This document shows, in pieces, positions 17,241 to 20,411 of a DNA stretch of 20,411 nucleotides. Where the stretch lies: positions 1 through 20,411 of the forward strand of contig QIKU01000144.1 of assembly GCA_003232015.1 (NCBI GenBank). Direction: 5' to 3'. Under the pieces are notes generated by a model. That model ran no database searches. It was not told where the DNA came from and saw only the letters and a list, made by a program, of their open reading frames with translations. Position 1 is the stretch's first letter. Each line of letters begins with the position of its first letter. The stretch comes from Gammaproteobacteria bacterium. Lineage in GTDB: Bacteria > Pseudomonadota > Gammaproteobacteria > UBA6429. A program made the position numbers and the translations under genes.

Positions 17241-17274
17241 TAAAGTTAAAACCTGGTTAAAGACTAGAACCAGG
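17241..17274 (-). terminator. Terminator-like hairpin (possible attenuator) after the export gene
   Basis: On the minus strand a perfect 7-bp stem CCTGGTT / AACCAGG with a 9-base loop is followed by TTTTAACTTTA. It starts inside the last codons of the export gene and ends before the chain-length gene. The stem is short and the U-tract interrupted, so partial termination is more likely than a full stop. Confidence 0.45.
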
Positions 17275-17890
17275 ACTCAGGAATAATTAAAATGTCGCCT
17301 GGATGCATAACAAGGTTGGCACCAATATCGCCTTTTTTAATCAAGTCATTCAAACGCGCCGGGATCTCGGTATTAGCACCATTTATTTTGCGAATAATTT
17401 TTGCATTATTTCCGGCTGCAAAATCAGTTAAACCACCCACCTGAATCATAACATCAAGTAATGTTAACTGTTGCCGATAAGGCAATGATTGTGGCTCTGC
17501 TGCCTGCCCTATTACGCGGATTTGCTGCTTTAAGGAACCAACAAAATTAGTCACAATAATGGTCACTTGCGGATTACGAATGTATTTTGAAATACGTTTT
17601 TCAATATCACGCGCTAACCGTGTCGGTGTTTTACCAACGGCAATCATGTCCTCAACCAGCGGTGTTGAAATCCGGCCATCAGGGCGAACAGGAACGGTAA
17701 TTGAAATTTCTTCGTTACGCCAGACAAACACATTTAACTGATCACCCGCACCAATTAAATATTCAGATACACGGCTTGATACCGGTGTATTAAGATCTGT
17801 AGACGTTGAACTCGGTACACTGCTGCATGCACTCAACATCAATATCAAGCCAATACCAGCCAGCCTTATCAGCATTTTATCGCTACGCAT
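17264..17890 (-). CDS. Wza-like polysaccharide export lipoprotein of the exosortase cluster
   Basis: Outer-membrane polysaccharide export (OPX) protein. The 208 aa begin with a lipoprotein signal: K5...R9, a hydrophobic core, and a lipobox L19-S-A-C22. Then comes the poly-export domain (YLIGAGDQLNVFVW to NPQVTIIVTNF, about 45-118) and one SLBB domain (about 120-165; IRVIGQAAEPQSLPYRQQLT, MIQVGGLTDFAAGN), ending HPGDILIIPESWF. It is shorter than E. coli Wza and lacks its C-terminal outer-membrane helix, so an outer-membrane partner such as the beta-barrel gene of the cluster may form the pore. ATG 17890 has a strong AAGGAGAGG upstream. It has its own likely promoter in the 235-bp gap after the exosortase gene. 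Confidence 0.94.
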   Translation of the reverse strand: MRSDKMLIRLAGIGLILMLSACSSVPSSTSTDLNTPVSSRVSEYLIGAGDQLNVFVWRNEEISITVPVRPDGRISTPLVEDMIAVGKTPTRLARDIEKRISKYIRNPQVTIIVTNFVGSLKQQIRVIGQAAEPQSLPYRQQLTLLDVMIQVGGLTDFAAGNNAKIIRKINGANTEIPARLNDLIKKGDIGANLVMHPGDILIIPESWF

Positions 17891-17965
17891 TTTTCAACCC
17901 TCTCCTTAAAATTCATCAACTGCCACAAAATACTGTAACTTATTGATTATTATTGGTTTTATAAT

Positions 17966-17971
17966 ATTATA
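17966..17971 (-). promoter_or_regulatory. Candidate -10 box for the export-to-FemAB gene run
   Basis: On the minus strand GTGC-TATAAT lies about 76 bases before the export gene ATG. The best -35 at 17 bases (TTCGAA) is weak, so this promoter may need an activator. No GG-N10-GC sigma-54 element was found in this gap. Confidence 0.4.
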
Positions 17972-18099
17972 GCACGTCTAAAAACTGCTTCGAACGAATA
18001 ATCCGGTACTATAAACTACTGAAAATTATATATAAATGATTATTGTGGGATCATAAGGTATTTATACGCAATTTTATATGAAATTTTACCCTTGTAAGA

Positions 18100-18136
18100 C
18101 AGTTAAAAATTGATTAGGTACATCATCAATTTAACT
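18100..18136 (-). terminator. AU-rich hairpin overlapping the exosortase stop codon
   Basis: CAGTTAAA...TTTAACTG (8 bp) continues after a 2-base bulge as TTGAT...ATCAA (5 bp) around a 10-base loop. It spans the end of the exosortase gene. No U-tract follows directly, so it may be a 3'-end stabiliser or a weak terminator; function is uncertain. Confidence 0.3.
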
Positions 18137-19646
18137 GCTGAGTCAGGGCAGCAATATTATCCTGTATAAAAAACTGCATCACTTTACGTGCCGGGCGCTC
18201 ATCAGGGTAAAACTGTTTAAACAGGACAATACTGGAAATGGCCGGCTTATCTTTCAGAATAGCCAGCACATTATTCAAGCGGGCATCCATTGCCTTATTA
18301 AGAGACTGCCCATTGGTAAAATACCACTGCCAGGCAAGGTATCTTTCGCCCGATTTAAGCACCACAATGGATTCATTCACTTTTAGCGCACCTCCGCCAG
18401 GCAATTGAACGGTATGGGGCTTTTCTGCAATAAGCTTGTCACCACTATCGCTCGGCACCAGGCCATTTAAGGCATTAATGGCTTCACGCCCCTGCTCCTG
18501 ATTAACAAAATAGTTAATATATAAAGTAACACTCTGGCCAAACATGTTTTCCAGCTTGTGCTGATATACCCTGTCGCCTTGTGCAAAGGCAGGTTTAAAC
18601 TTGAATGAAGGGGAACCAGCCACTTCTTTCCAGTGAAGCTTATCCGTAAGCTGTTCAATATCCACTATCGAATTATTCTTAAAAACAGGGTAAGCAATGC
18701 TAAGTAGTGGCCCTAATGCCAGTACAAAGGCTAATGGTATTAATTTTCCTGAATTTGACTTGCAAGTAATATGACTGCGACCCCTGGAGTTAGAAACTTT
18801 ATCAGCAGCAAGCTGAGCAGGCTTAAGTCGCCGATCAGCCAGATAAAATAAAATAAAGACACCTACCCCGTATATAACCCAGCCTAAAAACCCGTGTTCC
18901 TCCAGCAATGGTGATTTCATATGGGTTAACTGCCCGACAACAACAATAATGTATATCCGAAGCGTATTAAACAGAATAGCTAACAGCAGTAACAGCAATA
19001 CAAATTTGCAACCGGCTACAAAGTTTAGTTTTCGTGTGTAAGCGTAAAAGACAGCCAGAGGAACAGAAACAATAAATTGATTAAAACCACTGCAACCATG
19101 CTCAACCAGAAAGGTGCCGGCTGGAATATATATTAAGAAACCATCCTGTAGTGCATCAATCGACGTTACATTTAAGGCAAAAACAACCAACGGTGTTTCA
19201 ATAATGCGTAAAATTTCAGATAAGGAGTCCCATAATGGAAGCACAAATATGATTAACAGCAAAGGCCATAAGTGGACTGCATCTTTAAGACTGCCAGAGG
19301 TTAACAACAGGTTAAAAAGTATCAGAATCAACCAGAATGCAAAGAACTCAATAAACTGAATATTTAATAAATCAGCAGCAAACCAGAGAAAGCCCAGGCC
19401 AAGTGCACACAAAAGACTCAACAAGTTGATAAAAGACAGATTTAATCGGGGTGCCTTATAGAGTTCATAAAAATAAAGACCCAGTAAAATAGGAAACAAA
19501 AGCGTACCATGCCCATAACCATGTGAATTTGACCAAAATTTAAACAACTGGAGGATGGTATTTGCATAAAAAGCAAACAAAACCAGATTCACCATTCCAA
19601 TAAAAATCAGAACCTGCTTTGCTGTCATCCTGCTTGTGCTATTCAT
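18126..19646 (-). CDS. Exosortase with fused C-terminal EpsI domain (XrtA-like)
   Basis: Membrane cysteine protease/transpeptidase that sorts PEP-CTERM-type proteins to the envelope. About 270 N-terminal residues are a multi-pass membrane domain: a FWSNSHGYGHGTLLFP motif (38-53), then the catalytic triad candidates C185 (VEHGCSGFNQ), R230 (LFNTLRIYIIV) and H251 (LEEHGFLGW). Residues about 300-506 form a periplasmic EpsI domain (LHWKEVAG, LYINYF, ERYLAWQWYFTNG), an arrangement usual for gammaproteobacterial XrtA. The residues around the cysteine (GCSGFN) differ from the ACSG-hydrophobic-R pattern I associate with XrtA, so it may be a distinct subtype. Starts at ATG 19646 with a weak ribosome site; ATG 19628 is possible. 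No PEP-CTERM substrate gene is in the window. The neighbouring polysaccharide genes are the XrtA-associated families. Confidence 0.88.
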   Translation of the reverse strand: MNSTSRMTAKQVLIFIGMVNLVLFAFYANTILQLFKFWSNSHGYGHGTLLFPILLGLYFYELYKAPRLNLSFINLLSLLCALGLGFLWFAADLLNIQFIEFFAFWLILILFNLLLTSGSLKDAVHLWPLLLIIFVLPLWDSLSEILRIIETPLVVFALNVTSIDALQDGFLIYIPAGTFLVEHGCSGFNQFIVSVPLAVFYAYTRKLNFVAGCKFVLLLLLLAILFNTLRIYIIVVVGQLTHMKSPLLEEHGFLGWVIYGVGVFILFYLADRRLKPAQLAADKVSNSRGRSHITCKSNSGKLIPLAFVLALGPLLSIAYPVFKNNSIVDIEQLTDKLHWKEVAGSPSFKFKPAFAQGDRVYQHKLENMFGQSVTLYINYFVNQEQGREAINALNGLVPSDSGDKLIAEKPHTVQLPGGGALKVNESIVVLKSGERYLAWQWYFTNGQSLNKAMDARLNNVLAILKDKPAISSIVLFKQFYPDERPARKVMQFFIQDNIAALTQQLN

Positions 19647-19670
19647 TGACTTAATTTACTCACTGAGCAG

Positions 19671-19676
19671 ATTATA
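19671..19676 (-). promoter_or_regulatory. Candidate -10 box for the exosortase gene
   Basis: TATAAT on the minus strand 24 bases before the ATG; the start site would be near 19664. The -35 region (TTTGGG/GTTTGG at 16-17 bases) is poor, so the call rests on the -10 and position. Confidence 0.35.
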
Positions 19677-19766
19677 TCGACTCCATGTCCTTCCCAAACC
19701 ACGCTAAAGAGGTTAACCCACTTTACACCTGAAGGCACAGACTCAGACCTATTATTAATAAATTCA

Positions 19767-19799
19767 ATAGATTATAACTTAACCACTCCATTAATCTAT
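19767..19799. repeat. 8-bp inverted repeat between the divergent exosortase and response-regulator genes
   Basis: ATAGATTA and TAATCTAT form perfect 8-bp arms with a 17-bp spacer, about midway in the 241-bp divergent intergenic region. It could be a regulator-binding site; the sequence is AT-rich, so chance is a real alternative. Confidence 0.3.
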
Positions 19800-19887
19800 C
19801 ACAAAATAGCTGACGTTAAACTTTGCCTTTAGATGTGGCAGTGTTAGACTCAATCTCAGACAATAGGACGAGCACGCAAGAAAAATT

Positions 19888-20397
19888 ATGGGACGAGTCG
19901 CTTTTAAAGATCTTTTTTTACGCCCCGGTAAAAATAAAGATAAACGCATAAAACAACGTGAAGTTGTTTCCGATCGCACTGTTCTGATTGTTGATGATTC
20001 TCGCACCGTTGTGCATGCACTTAAAACTATTCTGGAACAAGCCGGCTACTCCACCCTTGCTGCTTCCGATGGCAAACGCGGTATTGAACTTGCCGTTGAG
20101 TACCAACCCGATCTTATTTTAATGGATATTGTTATGCCTGGCATCAACGGTTTTAAAGCTACACGCCTGTTGCGCAAAGAACAACGCACAGAAGATATTC
20201 CTATTATTATTATGAGTGGCAATGAGCAGGCCACAGAAAAATTCTGGGGCATGCGTTTAGGTGCAAATGAATTCCTTTCTAAACCTGTTCAGCGTGGGCT
20301 ACTGTTTAAAATGCTGGATGAGTTTATACTAAAAAATAAAACCCTGATAAAAAGCTCGACTGAAAAGACAACGGAATATGATTTACTCTATGATTAA
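19888..20397 (+). CDS. Single-domain response regulator (PilG/PilH-like receiver)
   Basis: CheY-type receiver protein of 169 aa with no output domain. After a basic N-terminal extension of about 29 residues (FLRPGKNKDKRIKQRE) the receiver runs from 31 to about 150: acidic D36/D37 (LIVDDSRT), phospho-acceptor D80 (LILMDIVMPGINGF), S110 in place of the usual Thr (IIMSGNEQ) and K132 (FLSKPV). The MPGINGFKATR and FWGMRLGANEFLSKPV blocks resemble the type IV pilus regulators PilG/PilH. A C-terminal tail of about 18 residues is polar. The ribosome site before ATG 19888 is weak (AAGA). It is divergent from the exosortase gene; a link to exopolysaccharide or motility control is a guess from position. 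Confidence 0.88.
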   Translation: MGRVAFKDLFLRPGKNKDKRIKQREVVSDRTVLIVDDSRTVVHALKTILEQAGYSTLAASDGKRGIELAVEYQPDLILMDIVMPGINGFKATRLLRKEQRTEDIPIIIMSGNEQATEKFWGMRLGANEFLSKPVQRGLLFKMLDEFILKNKTLIKSSTEKTTEYDLLYD

Positions 20398-20411
20398 AAA
20401 TATGAAAGATT

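Noticed and set aside
1..20411. CRISPR arrays, tRNA or rRNA genes, insertion sequences.
   Set aside because: No regularly spaced repeats, no tRNA-like cloverleaf or rRNA-like sequence and no transposase were recognised on either strand.
10459..20411. A PEP-CTERM substrate for the exosortase.
   Set aside because: No protein in the window ends with a Pro-Glu-Pro motif, hydrophobic segment and basic cluster.

Overview
The window looks like a chromosomal segment of a flagellated, moderately low-GC (about 40%, judged by eye) gammaproteobacterium. The evidence is a Vibrio/Pseudomonas-type polar-flagellum order (flrB-flrC-fliE-fliF), an enterobacterial/pseudomonad-type leuC-leuD-leuB-asd operon with a divergent LysR gene, and an exosortase (XrtA/PEP-CTERM type) exopolysaccharide cassette. 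I cannot name the genus. Nearly everything is on the minus strand; the exceptions are the LysR regulator and a response regulator at the right edge.

Left part (1-3850): the flagellar class III switch. FlrB (soluble histidine kinase) and FlrC (sigma-54 activator) are followed by fliE and a fliF gene cut by the window edge. A well-formed sigma-54 promoter precedes flrB, and its position together with a Shine-Dalgarno sequence fixes the flrB start at a GTG (3793). The master regulator flrA/fleQ, often just upstream, is not here.

Next (3900-4900) is a TacAT-type toxin-antitoxin pair: a DUF1778 ribbon-helix-helix antitoxin and a GNAT acetyltransferase toxin overlapping as GTGA. A near-consensus sigma-70 promoter is flanked by two related palindromes that look like autorepression operators.

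Middle (5145-10453): leucine biosynthesis genes leuC, leuD, leuB and then asd, apparently one operon from a TTGAGT-17-TATAAT promoter. A perfect T-N11-A dyad lies about 65 bp upstream of the predicted leuC start site and overlaps the possible promoter of the divergent LysR gene, the layout expected for a LysR activator that also represses itself.

Right part (10459-19646): the exosortase-associated polysaccharide genes. In transcription order they are an exosortase fused to EpsI, a Wza-like export lipoprotein, a GNVR chain-length protein, a CpsD-like tyrosine autokinase, an outer-membrane beta-barrel protein, an ExeA-like ATPase, a polysaccharide deacetylase and a FemAB-like protein. They supply export, length control, polymer modification and protein sorting, but no glycosyltransferase, flippase, polymerase or PEP-CTERM substrate is in the window. 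The exosortase active-site context (GCSGFN) differs from the ACSG-hydrophobic-R pattern I associate with XrtA. A terminator-like hairpin follows the export gene and may set the ratio of export protein to the rest. A PilG/PilH-like single-domain response regulator lies divergent to the exosortase.

Most genes are well-known families. The items most worth checking are the exosortase variant, the stripped-down cassette, the attenuator-like hairpin, and the regulatory sites at flrB, the TA module and leuC/LysR.
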